Assembly (NCBI GenBank): GCA_903942355.1
Contig: CAJAOR010000210.1
Location: forward strand, 1-33,894
Direction of reading: 5' to 3'
From: an uncultured Chlorobiaceae bacterium
GTDB taxonomy: Bacteria > Bacteroidota > Chlorobiia > Chlorobiales > Chlorobiaceae
DNA length: 33,894 nucleotides
Below are positions 27,144 to 33,894 of the stretch, piece by piece (the stretch's first letter is position 1; every line of letters begins with the position of its first letter). A program made the position numbers and the translations under genes. The notes under the pieces are model-generated. The model was given only the letters and a program-made list of their open reading frames with translations, was not told the DNA's origin and searched no databases.

Positions 27144-27159
27144 TGTTTCACGTGAAACA
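27144..27159. promoter_or_regulatory. parS: parS centromere site 1
   Basis: Perfect 16-bp palindrome TGTTTCACGTGAAACA in the gap between mnmG and polB. This is the near-universal bacterial parS consensus bound by ParB near oriC. It also lies in the polB leader. The parA/parB genes are not in the window. Confidence 0.92.
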
Positions 27160-27169
27160 AACAATGCGC

Positions 27170-29035
27170 TCAGCGGCCGAGACGTACCATGAGTACAGAG
27201 ATATCCGATGGGGATACTCCAAGAATTCTTGATGCCTGGCCGATGGTATCCGGTTGATGTTTTTTCAGTTTTTCCCTTCCTTCGTTTGACAAGCCTGAAA
27301 CATTGTCATAGTTGAACGAAGCTGGTATTTGATGCAGGTCAAGTCGCAGGATTTTATCGGCCATCAACAGATCGCGTTTAAGATACCCCTCATATTTAAG
27401 ATCAATCTCAACCTGTTCGTAGACTAAGCGGTCTTCGGTTATCTCTAGTACCAAAGCTTTAAACGATGGCGACGAATTAAGAAGCATCTGCAAGTGAATT
27501 CCCGGGCGCTTTAACAGGCTCATGGCGCTTTGAGAACTGCTTACCGCCGGATAATCCAGGATGGAAAGTAATTGGTTTACTTCTGATGGCGGAAGTTTTG
27601 TCTTCAGGCAAAGTTGATTGAGCGCCTCAATAAGCTCTTGTTTCTGGATGCATGCAGAAAATGTTTTCGCATCAACAAGTCCTGCGGTAAAGCCGAATTG
27701 CTGAAGGCGTATATCGGCATTGTCATGGCGAAGCATAAGCCTGTGTTCAGCCGAGGAGGTAAAAATTCTGTATGGTTCATTCGTCTCTTTAGTGATAAGA
27801 TCATCAATGAGAACCCCTATATATGCGTCAGAACGCTTCAAATGAAGCGGCGGTTTGTTCTGAAGGTTCAGCGTTGCGTTGATGCCTGCAATCAACCCTT
27901 GTGCGGCAGCCTCTTCATAACCGGAAGTTCCGTTTATCTGGCCAGCAAAGAAGAGATTTTTTACAAGTTTTGTTTCAAGACTCCTGTTGATTTGGTGCGG
28001 AAAAAAGTAGTCGTATTCAATAGCATAACCCGGACGTATCATTTTTGCGTTTTCGAGTCCCGGGACAGATTGAAGTGCTTCAATCTGAATCTCTTCGGGC
28101 AGCGATGTTGAAAAGCCGTTGACATACATTTCATTTGTATTGAATCCTTCTGGCTCCAGAAATATATGGTGACTTTCCTTGTCAGGGAACCGACAGATTT
28201 TGTCTTCAATAGATGGGCAGTATCTTGGTCCGACGCCTTGAACTTTTCCGGTAAACAAGGGGGATCGGTCAAATCCCTTTTTCAGAATCTCATGCGTTAC
28301 CGCAGTTGTCTTGGTCACAAAGCAGCTTATCTGTCGGCGGTTCGTGGAGGTCGTATTTTTGAATGAAAAAGCAACATTGCGCTCATCGCCTGTTTGTTCC
28401 TCTACCAGGGAGTAGTCGACACTGCGAGCATCAATGCGCGGCGGAGTTCCTGTTTTCAGTCTCCCCGATGTAAAGCCATGATTGACAAGATTTTCTGTAA
28501 GCCCATAGACCGGCGGTTCGGCAATGGTTCGTCCTCCGGCATAATGGTTCATGCCGACATGGATCAGGCCGTTCAAAAAAGTTCCGCAGGCAAGAATGGC
28601 AGCGCGTCCCCTGATAATGCGACCTGACGACATTACTGCACCCGCAAAGGCACCTGCAGAGCAATCTACACCTATAACCGTATCCTGAATAAGGTCAATA
28701 TTTGGCTCCCTCTCAATAATGTTGCGCATATAGATCGAGTACAAGGTTCGGTCAGCCTGTGCTCTCGGTGAGTGCATGGCAGGGCCTTTGCTCCTGTTGA
28801 GCATCCTGAACTGTATTCCGGTGTCATCTATTGCTTTGGCCATCTCCCCCCCCAAAGCATCTATCTCTCTGGTAATCTGCCCTTTTGCCACTCCGCCGAT
28901 TGCGGGGTTGCACGACATTCGGGCAATTGCGGTAAGATCTGAAGAGATGAGCAGGCAGGACGCACCCATCCTTGCTGCGGCAAGTGCGGCCTCACACCCC
29001 GCATGACCAGCACCGACGACTATAATATCATACAT
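27170..29035 (-). CDS. mnmG: tRNA uridine-5-carboxymethylaminomethyl modification enzyme MnmG (GidA)
   Basis: FAD-dependent enzyme that, with the GTPase MnmE, builds the carboxymethylaminomethyl group on U34 of certain tRNAs. The 621-residue protein starts [24 protein letters not shown] (FAD dinucleotide fold). It then shows [22 protein letters not shown], the conserved Cys region [48 protein letters not shown], and a helical C-terminal domain binding MnmE and tRNA ([21 protein letters not shown]). ATG at 29035; a GTG at 29044 is possible. parS sites lie on both sides. In many bacteria gidA is next to gidB-parA-parB, but not here. Confidence 0.98.
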   Translation of the reverse strand: MYDIIVVGAGHAGCEAALAAARMGASCLLISSDLTAIARMSCNPAIGGVAKGQITREIDALGGEMAKAIDDTGIQFRMLNRSKGPAMHSPRAQADRTLYSIYMRNIIEREPNIDLIQDTVIGVDCSAGAFAGAVMSSGRIIRGRAAILACGTFLNGLIHVGMNHYAGGRTIAEPPVYGLTENLVNHGFTSGRLKTGTPPRIDARSVDYSLVEEQTGDERNVAFSFKNTTSTNRRQISCFVTKTTAVTHEILKKGFDRSPLFTGKVQGVGPRYCPSIEDKICRFPDKESHHIFLEPEGFNTNEMYVNGFSTSLPEEIQIEALQSVPGLENAKMIRPGYAIEYDYFFPHQINRSLETKLVKNLFFAGQINGTSGYEEAAAQGLIAGINATLNLQNKPPLHLKRSDAYIGVLIDDLITKETNEPYRIFTSSAEHRLMLRHDNADIRLQQFGFTAGLVDAKTFSACIQKQELIEALNQLCLKTKLPPSEVNQLLSILDYPAVSSSQSAMSLLKRPGIHLQMLLNSSPSFKALVLEITEDRLVYEQVEIDLKYEGYLKRDLLMADKILRLDLHQIPASFNYDNVSGLSNEGREKLKKHQPDTIGQASRILGVSPSDISVLMVRLGR

Positions 29036-29046
29036 GAATTGCACAT

Positions 29047-29062
29047 TGTTTCACGTGAAACA
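29047..29062. promoter_or_regulatory. parS: parS centromere site 2
   Basis: A second exact copy of the palindrome TGTTTCACGTGAAACA, in the mnmG leader, 11 bases upstream of its ATG. The two sites are 1903 bases apart and about 8 and 10 kb from the DnaA boxes. A ParB complex here could repress mnmG. Confidence 0.92.
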
Positions 29063-29482
29063 TTTTCTGATGGTTAACTGTTTTTCTGGTAAAAGATACA
29101 CATAATAGTGTTTTGTTGCCGTATTTGATTTTAAGAGTATTCATTGAGTGTTTTTTTTGTCATTGTCTTTGATCTGCAAAATGCGAAAAATCTTCAGGCG
29201 ATAGCGAGTTAAGTTGTATCTGATAAATAAGTTATAGCTTTCTTGATCTCGGGACGGAGAGGCTAAATGGTGCGGGCGGCAGAATTCATTGTATAGTGAA
29301 AGAAAATTTCAAATACAGCGGTGATAAGTTGGTACTCTATCATAAATACATAATAGCAGGATACGTTTTTTCATGAAGCCACCTCATTGTAAATTGGCAT
29401 CTTATGGCTGATTGTAGATTGTTAGTTAATCAATACCCCATTTTATATATTGGCTGAATTATTTCTTTCGAGTGTAACGCGG
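29063..29482. other. Intergenic stretch between divergent mnmG and secD
   Basis: About 420 bases, A/T-rich, with no convincing gene on either strand. The right end (29419-29449) may hold the secD promoter (TTGTTA with a TATATA-like -10). The middle part 29245-29290 is more G/C-rich (GGACGGAGAGGC..., GCGGGCGGC) and slightly recalls a tRNA D-arm, but no cloverleaf can be folded. An eight-T run occurs at about 29151-29158 without a clear stem before it. Confidence 0.55.
29419..29449 (+). promoter_or_regulatory. Possible promoter of secDF
   Basis: TTGTTA (29419-29424) and TATATA (29444-29449) separated by 19 bases, or TTATAT by 18. A weak but plausible pair, 33 bases before the secD ATG. Confidence 0.35.
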
Positions 29483-31351
29483 ATGCCATCAATGAAAAAT
29501 AAACGTTTTAACCTTTTTCTTATTGCGATTGTCACTCTTGTGGCATGCTGGTCATTATGGCCAACCTGGCGCGACTATTCTCTTTCGAAGCAGCTCGAGA
29601 GTTTTGCTTCACCACAGGATAGTCTGAAATATGCGCTCACTCATCGCGAAGAGATCGAGAATGCCCGTAAAAAAAGTCTGAAACTCGGTCTTGATTTGAA
29701 GGGCGGGATGCATCTGGTAATGGAAGTTGACCAGATTGATCTGTTTGAGCAGAAAGCCTGGAATAAGGACGGGAAGTTTTCCGCCATCATGCAGAGTGTC
29801 AGGCTAAAAGCTTCACAAAGTGATGCAAGAGTTATCGATATTCTTTCCGCCGAGTTCAAGGGTGAGAATATTCCCTTGAGCCGTTATTTTTACGATATCC
29901 GCAATTCTGACCAGGAGATTGTGGTAAAGCTGGAAAAAGAGTCTGAAGACGCCTTGAATCGTGCCAAGGAGATTATCCGTAACCGCATTGACCAGTATGG
30001 TGTGGCCGAACCTGTCATTACCACACAGGGCAGCAGGAAGATCATTATTGAGCTTCCCGGTGTTTCGGATGAAAACAGGGTGAGAAATTTACTGAAAGGG
30101 ACGGCCAAACTTGAGTTCAGGCTTCTTCGTGAGCCGGAAGAAATGGTGAGGACGCTTGACAGGATCAATTCATATCTTGTTCAAAACAATCAAAACAGTG
30201 CAGCAGTCCAGGGCTCTCCTGCTGCGGAGACCTCAGCCGCCGCTACTGCGCCTCTCCCGAATGGAGCTAAACCAGTGGCGCCGGTCGGCATGCAGCCATC
30301 CGCAAAACCGCTTTATGACGTCATAGGTGTTTTTCAGAACGGTACAGCCTATACTGCCGAGGCATCGAAGGATTATGTTGTTACCTTGTTGCGTCGCAGC
30401 GACATACAGGCGCTACTCCCGCAGGACAGTGAACTGCTGCTCGCCGCAAAGCCTGATATCGGCAAAAACGGTGAAAAGCTCTATTCAATCTACCTTGTCA
30501 GAAAAGCTCCCGAGTTGACGGGAGGTGTCATTACTGAAGCAAAAGCCACCTTTGGTTCACAGGGGGTACAGCCTGAGGTACTGATGTCGATGAACTCTGA
30601 AGGAACTTCAAAGTGGGCCCGTATTACCGGTGCCAACATTGGCAAGCGGATTGCGATTGTGCTTGATGGTGCTGTATACAGTGCTCCGGTTGTTCAGTCA
30701 AAAATTCCAAGCGGAAGTTCTGTGATCAACGGGATTGGGAGTCTTGAGGAGGCTAAAGATCTTGAAATCGTTCTCAAAGCTGGCGCACTTCCCGCTCCGG
30801 TACGTATTATTGAAGAACGGACCGTTGGACCATCACTCGGTGCCGATTACATTCGTGCAGGGATGCTCTCTCTTTCATGGTCTTTTTGTGCGGTTTCGGT
30901 TTTTATGCTTGTCTACTTTAAAAAAGCCGGTATCGCGGCCGATATTGCCCTTGTGCTCAATATCCTTATTGTCCTGTCAGTACTTGCAGGGTTCAATGCC
31001 TCTCTGTCATTGCCAGGTATTGCCGGTATTGTGCTGACCATTGGCATGGCCGTTGATGCCAATGTTTTGATCTATGAAAGGATACGAGAAGAACTTGCGG
31101 AAGGAAAATCTGTTATCACGGCTGTGACGCAGGGATACGACCGTGCTTTTTCGTCGATTCTTGATTCACATGTGACAACCCTTTCGGCGGCTTTTCTTCT
31201 TTATACTTATGGCATCGGGCCGATCCAGGGTTTTGCCGTAACGTTGATGATTGGTACTTCGGCAAGCTTGTTTACGGCGATTGTGGTGACCAGAGAGATC
31301 TTCCATCTGTTGCTTACCAAAAATCTTATGTCAGATAAAAGTTTCGGTTAA
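29483..31351 (+). CDS. secD: Protein translocase subunit SecD
   Basis: Membrane protein that uses the proton gradient, with SecF, to pull exported proteins across. The protein has about 622 residues: membrane segment 1 ([16 protein letters not shown]), periplasmic head with [79 protein letters not shown]-like [10 protein letters not shown], and [26 protein letters not shown], then five membrane segments with [26 protein letters not shown] (conserved Asp) and [13 protein letters not shown] Pro/Ala/Ser-rich spacer of about 40 residues (from [11 protein letters not shown] to PSAKP) interrupts the head domain. ATG at 29483, with 29492 as alternative; upstream TTG 29450 overlaps the promoter. secF follows after 21 bases. 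Confidence 0.97.
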   Translation: MPSMKNKRFNLFLIAIVTLVACWSLWPTWRDYSLSKQLESFASPQDSLKYALTHREEIENARKKSLKLGLDLKGGMHLVMEVDQIDLFEQKAWNKDGKFSAIMQSVRLKASQSDARVIDILSAEFKGENIPLSRYFYDIRNSDQEIVVKLEKESEDALNRAKEIIRNRIDQYGVAEPVITTQGSRKIIIELPGVSDENRVRNLLKGTAKLEFRLLREPEEMVRTLDRINSYLVQNNQNSAAVQGSPAAETSAAATAPLPNGAKPVAPVGMQPSAKPLYDVIGVFQNGTAYTAEASKDYVVTLLRRSDIQALLPQDSELLLAAKPDIGKNGEKLYSIYLVRKAPELTGGVITEAKATFGSQGVQPEVLMSMNSEGTSKWARITGANIGKRIAIVLDGAVYSAPVVQSKIPSGSSVINGIGSLEEAKDLEIVLKAGALPAPVRIIEERTVGPSLGADYIRAGMLSLSWSFCAVSVFMLVYFKKAGIAADIALVLNILIVLSVLAGFNASLSLPGIAGIVLTIGMAVDANVLIYERIREELAEGKSVITAVTQGYDRAFSSILDSHVTTLSAAFLLYTYGIGPIQGFAVTLMIGTSASLFTAIVVTREIFHLLLTKNLMSDKSFG

Positions 31352-31372
31352 TATTTCAAGACGTTTCAACCC

Positions 31373-32308
31373 ATGAGGATCTTTCAGAAGACCAACTTTA
31401 ACTTCATCCGGTATCGTAAAATTGCGTACGGTTTTTCTATTATTTTGCTTGTTGCCGGTATGGTTTCGCTCGTAGTCAAAGGGCTGAACTACGGGATTGA
31501 TTTCAGGGGAGGTTCCGAAGTGGTCATACGGTTCGAGAAAAATGCCGATGTCGGCCAGATCCGTTCGGTGCTTGATGCTGCAGGGGTTTCAGGAACCCTG
31601 AAGCAGTACGGTATGGATCGTTCGTTTCTGTTGAGCACCGTCTTCCAGGGAGATACGGGGCAATTGAAAGCACTGGTATCCAACGCCCTTAACGACCGGA
31701 TCAAGGGGAACCGTCATGAAATTGTCCGTATTGACGCTGTCGGTCCCAGCATTGCTTCGGATTTGAAATGGTCAGCGGTTAAGGCTCTCCTCGCATCACT
31801 TTTCGCGATTCTGCTTTATGTAGGGTTCCGCTTCGAAATAAAATTCGCAACGGCCGGGGTGGTCGCTATTTTTCATGATATCCTGACTGTTTTGGGACTT
31901 TTCAGTATACTCGGAGGCCTGTTTACCTTCATGCCGCTGGAGATGGATCAGAGTATCATTGCCGCTTTTCTCACGATTGCCGGCTATTCCATTACCGACA
32001 CGGTGGTGGTCTATGATCGTATCAGAGAGAGGATACGTGGCCAAAAGCCTTCGGAGTATGAACGGATTTTCAATGAAAGCATGAACCAGACTCTCAGCCG
32101 AACGATCATTACTTCAGGAACGGTGCTGCTCTCTGTCTTTGTGCTCTTTATCTTTGCCGGACCAGCCATCAGGGGCTTTGCTTTTGCTGTCTTTACCGGG
32201 ATCCTGATCGGCACCTACTCATCGATTTTTGTTGCGGCACCGCTTGTCTATGACTGGCTCCGATTGACGAACAGTTCGGTCCGTCTGAGGGGAAGCAAGG
32301 TGTCCTGA
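31373..32308 (+). CDS. secF: Protein translocase subunit SecF
   Basis: Partner of SecD in the proton-driven export motor. The 311 residues begin with a membrane segment (YGFSIILLVAGMVSLVV), then NYGIDFRGGSEVVIRF, the periplasmic P4 head, the junction VDAVGPSI-like IDAVGPSIASDLKWSAVKALLASLFAILLYVGFRFE, and four further membrane segments with IIAAFLTIAGYSITDTVVVYDRIRERIRG and NQTLSRTIITSGTVLLSV. All are SecF hallmarks. The D in TDTVVVYDRIRE is the counterpart of the functional residues in SecD. Two-gene operon with secD. Confidence 0.97.
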   Translation: MRIFQKTNFNFIRYRKIAYGFSIILLVAGMVSLVVKGLNYGIDFRGGSEVVIRFEKNADVGQIRSVLDAAGVSGTLKQYGMDRSFLLSTVFQGDTGQLKALVSNALNDRIKGNRHEIVRIDAVGPSIASDLKWSAVKALLASLFAILLYVGFRFEIKFATAGVVAIFHDILTVLGLFSILGGLFTFMPLEMDQSIIAAFLTIAGYSITDTVVVYDRIRERIRGQKPSEYERIFNESMNQTLSRTIITSGTVLLSVFVLFIFAGPAIRGFAFAVFTGILIGTYSSIFVAAPLVYDWLRLTNSSVRLRGSKVS

Positions 32309-32396
32309 GAGTAAGCTGGCACGATCATTCACGCTATCCCGTTGTTTTTTAAGCACCGGGAGTTTAAACAATTTTCACTTGTAAGGAACCTCGGGC

Positions 32397-33713
32397 ATGA
32401 AAAAAGTATTGAGGAATGTTGCATTGATGCTTCTTGTCGGAAACTCCTCTCTGCCAGTATCGGCATTTGCTGATGTCGCAGATCGGATAGTTGCCGTTGT
32501 TGGAAATGAGGTCATCTTCAAATCGGAAATCGATTCAAGGGAGCTCATGACTCGCATGCAGTACCCCCAGTTTAAGCAGGAAAAAGGGTTATCCCGTTCG
32601 ATACTTGATGGGGTGATTGATCAGAAAATCCTGCTTGCAAAAGCGAAAATTGACAGTGTCAGTATCGATGAAAATGCTGTTGTCTCCATGGCAAACGACC
32701 GGTTCAAGGACCTGAATGCAAAGTTTGCGTCAAAAGCTGAGATGGAGAGTCGTCTTGGCAAGTCTTCAGCCGGTATCCTCGAGGCAATTCGCCAGGAGTT
32801 GCGCAATCAGCAGCTGGTTGATACGCTTCGCAGGAAAAAGAGTGCAGGGGTAACGGTGAGTTATGATGAAGTGATGGCCTTCTATGCAGCCAACAAGGAG
32901 CAGTTCCCCCTGGTTCCTGAAGAGGTTTCGGTATCGCAGATTCTCAAGTACCCCCCGGTCTCAGAGGAAAACAGGGCGCAGGCTCTGGCAACGATAGAGC
33001 GGATTCGTGCAGAGCTCAAGGCTGGAGCCGATTTTTCCACTATGGCTAAGCAGTACTCCCAGGATCCAGGATCTGCCAAGGCAGGCGGTGATCTTGGTTT
33101 TGTTCCAAAAGGTCAGCTTATACCGAGCTTTGAGAATGTAGCCTACGCGCTTGGAGAAGGGAAAATATCAGATATTGTTGAGACCCGCTATGGATATCAT
33201 CTCATTCAGTTGCTCAGCAAAGAGCCGAATTCGATTCACGTCCGACATATCCTTATTGTGTTCGACCGCAAGGCCGGAGATTTCTCTGGAGCGGTTCGGC
33301 AACTTGATGCCTTGCGGGCTGATGTGCTGAGTGGTAAGGATACCTTTGCGCACTTGGCAAAAAAGTATTCAGAGGATCCAGCTTCTGCCACAATTGGTGG
33401 ACAAATCCTTCTGGGCACATCATCCAAGCCGACTTTTTCTCCAAAGTCCTTGCGTCCCCAGTTGCAACAGATCATCGCTACCTTGAAGAGTGTTGGTGAC
33501 ATCAGTGAGCCTCAGAAAATCGAGCCGCAACAGGGAGAGCCCTTCTATGCGATATTCCGGCTGAACGAACGGATTGCTGAGCACAAGCTCAATCCTGAAA
33601 AAGATTATGCATTCCTTGAGGAGCAGGCACTCGCGAATAAAAATCAGCAGATTTTCAATCAATGGGTGCAGCAGCTCCGCAAGGAGGTTTATGTCCGGAC
33701 CTCAGACATCTAA
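32397..33713 (+). CDS. SurA-like periplasmic chaperone/peptidyl-prolyl isomerase with two parvulin regions
   Basis: Exported protein of 438 residues, probably assisting folding of outer-membrane proteins. A signal peptide ([25 protein letters not shown]) is followed by a SurA N-terminal domain ([28 protein letters not shown] and the helical part), then parvulin domain 1 ([12 protein letters not shown] to [11 protein letters not shown], about 178-280, with [26 protein letters not shown] intact), and parvulin region 2 ([17 protein letters not shown] to [10 protein letters not shown], about 282-400), which is divergent and probably inactive. ATG at 32397 with AAGGA about 12 bases upstream. Its last 12 bases overlap the convergent gyrB end. 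Trigger factor and PpiD are excluded by the N-terminal domain. Confidence 0.88.
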   Translation: MKKVLRNVALMLLVGNSSLPVSAFADVADRIVAVVGNEVIFKSEIDSRELMTRMQYPQFKQEKGLSRSILDGVIDQKILLAKAKIDSVSIDENAVVSMANDRFKDLNAKFASKAEMESRLGKSSAGILEAIRQELRNQQLVDTLRRKKSAGVTVSYDEVMAFYAANKEQFPLVPEEVSVSQILKYPPVSEENRAQALATIERIRAELKAGADFSTMAKQYSQDPGSAKAGGDLGFVPKGQLIPSFENVAYALGEGKISDIVETRYGYHLIQLLSKEPNSIHVRHILIVFDRKAGDFSGAVRQLDALRADVLSGKDTFAHLAKKYSEDPASATIGGQILLGTSSKPTFSPKSLRPQLQQIIATLKSVGDISEPQKIEPQQGEPFYAIFRLNERIAEHKLNPEKDYAFLEEQALANKNQQIFNQWVQQLRKEVYVRTSDI

Positions 33714-33894
33714 GCGGCGGACGTAACGTGCATTTTTTTCGATAAATTCTCTGCGTGGCTCAACCTTGTCGCCCATAAGCGTGGAAAATACCTGGTCAGC
33801 TTCCATGGCATTTTCCACGTTGACCAAGAGGAGGGAGCGGTGAGCCGGATCCATTGTTGTGCTCCAGAGCTGTTCGGGGTTCATTTCTCCAAGA
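33702..33894 (-). CDS. gyrB: DNA gyrase subunit B (C-terminal end only, 5' part outside window)
   Basis: The minus-strand frame enters from the right edge and reads [24 protein letters not shown]...[32 protein letters not shown]-stop, about 63 residues. This is the extreme C-terminus of GyrB (Toprim-associated tail [13 protein letters not shown] and LMGD-VEPRR-FIE-NA), not ParE, which shares parts of it but usually differs in the last 15 residues. Gyrase near the origin is common. It converges on and overlaps the SurA-like gene by 12 bases. Confidence 0.9.
   Translation of the reverse strand, partial: LGEMNPEQLWSTTMDPAHRSLLLVNVENAMEADQVFSTLMGDKVEPRREFIEKNARYVRRLDV

Noticed and set aside
27614-28111. 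Open frame of 165 codons on the plus strand inside mnmG
   Set aside because: It lies antisense to conserved mnmG sequence and shows no protein family features.
29245-29290. tRNA-like string (GGACGGAGAGGCTAAATGG...)
   Set aside because: It resembles a D-arm of a tRNA with long variable arm, but no acceptor stem, anticodon stem or T-loop (GTTCGA) follows at the right distance on either strand.
1-33894. CRISPR array, insertion sequence, prophage, toxin-antitoxin or defence genes
   Set aside because: No regularly spaced repeats, transposase or integrase motifs, or defence protein families were seen; the window is a conserved housekeeping region.

Overview
This window is a chromosomal origin region of a bacterium, most likely a green sulfur bacterium (Chlorobi/Chlorobiaceae) of moderate G+C content. 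That assignment is an inference from overall gene content, the character of the proteins (for example an archaeal-type family B DNA polymerase beside a flavodiiron protein near dnaA) and the lack of a Proteobacteria- or Firmicutes-like layout; it has not been tested by a database search. Almost all genes are housekeeping genes. I see no transposon, prophage, CRISPR array, rRNA gene or convincing tRNA gene.

Left part (1-7860): a division and cell wall (dcw) cluster read leftward, mraZ-rsmH-ftsL-like-ftsI(PASTA)-murE-murF-mraY, with start/stop overlaps or short gaps throughout. mraY runs off the left edge. Upstream of mraZ are three direct TGG repeats spaced exactly 10 bp apart, as expected of the MraZ operator. 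Read rightward from there come a YacP-type NYN protein, a small chorismate mutase, mltG, pgk (with a good promoter), a rhomboid protease and a YkvA-family protein. The last overlaps rlmD tail to tail.

Middle (12447-18524): leftward genes rlmD, a ROK sugar kinase, a PAP2 phosphatase, yidC, yidD, rnpA and rpmH. The order rpmH-rnpA-yidD-yidC beside dnaA is the classic ancestral origin neighbourhood. Between the ROK kinase and rlmD lies a structured, terminator-ended stretch that could be a long 3' UTR or an unannotated RNA.

Origin (18525-20750): the rpmH-dnaA gap holds a cluster of DnaA boxes with an inverted repeat. A second set of boxes lies between dnaA and dnaN, so the origin may be bipartite. 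dnaA, dnaN, recF and a DUF721/DciA gene (the likely helicase loader or operator) follow rightward and end at a strong hairpin.

Right part (23357-33894): leftward flavodiiron protein, family B DNA polymerase and mnmG. Two perfect 16-bp parS sites flank mnmG and probably nucleate ParB for origin segregation. Rightward secD, secF and a SurA-like chaperone/isomerase follow, the last meeting the 3' end of a leftward gyrB that is cut by the window. Together the region covers replication initiation, origin segregation, envelope growth, membrane protein insertion and protein export. The most informative non-coding signals are the two parS sites, the two DnaA-box clusters, the MraZ boxes and the structured region after the ROK kinase gene.
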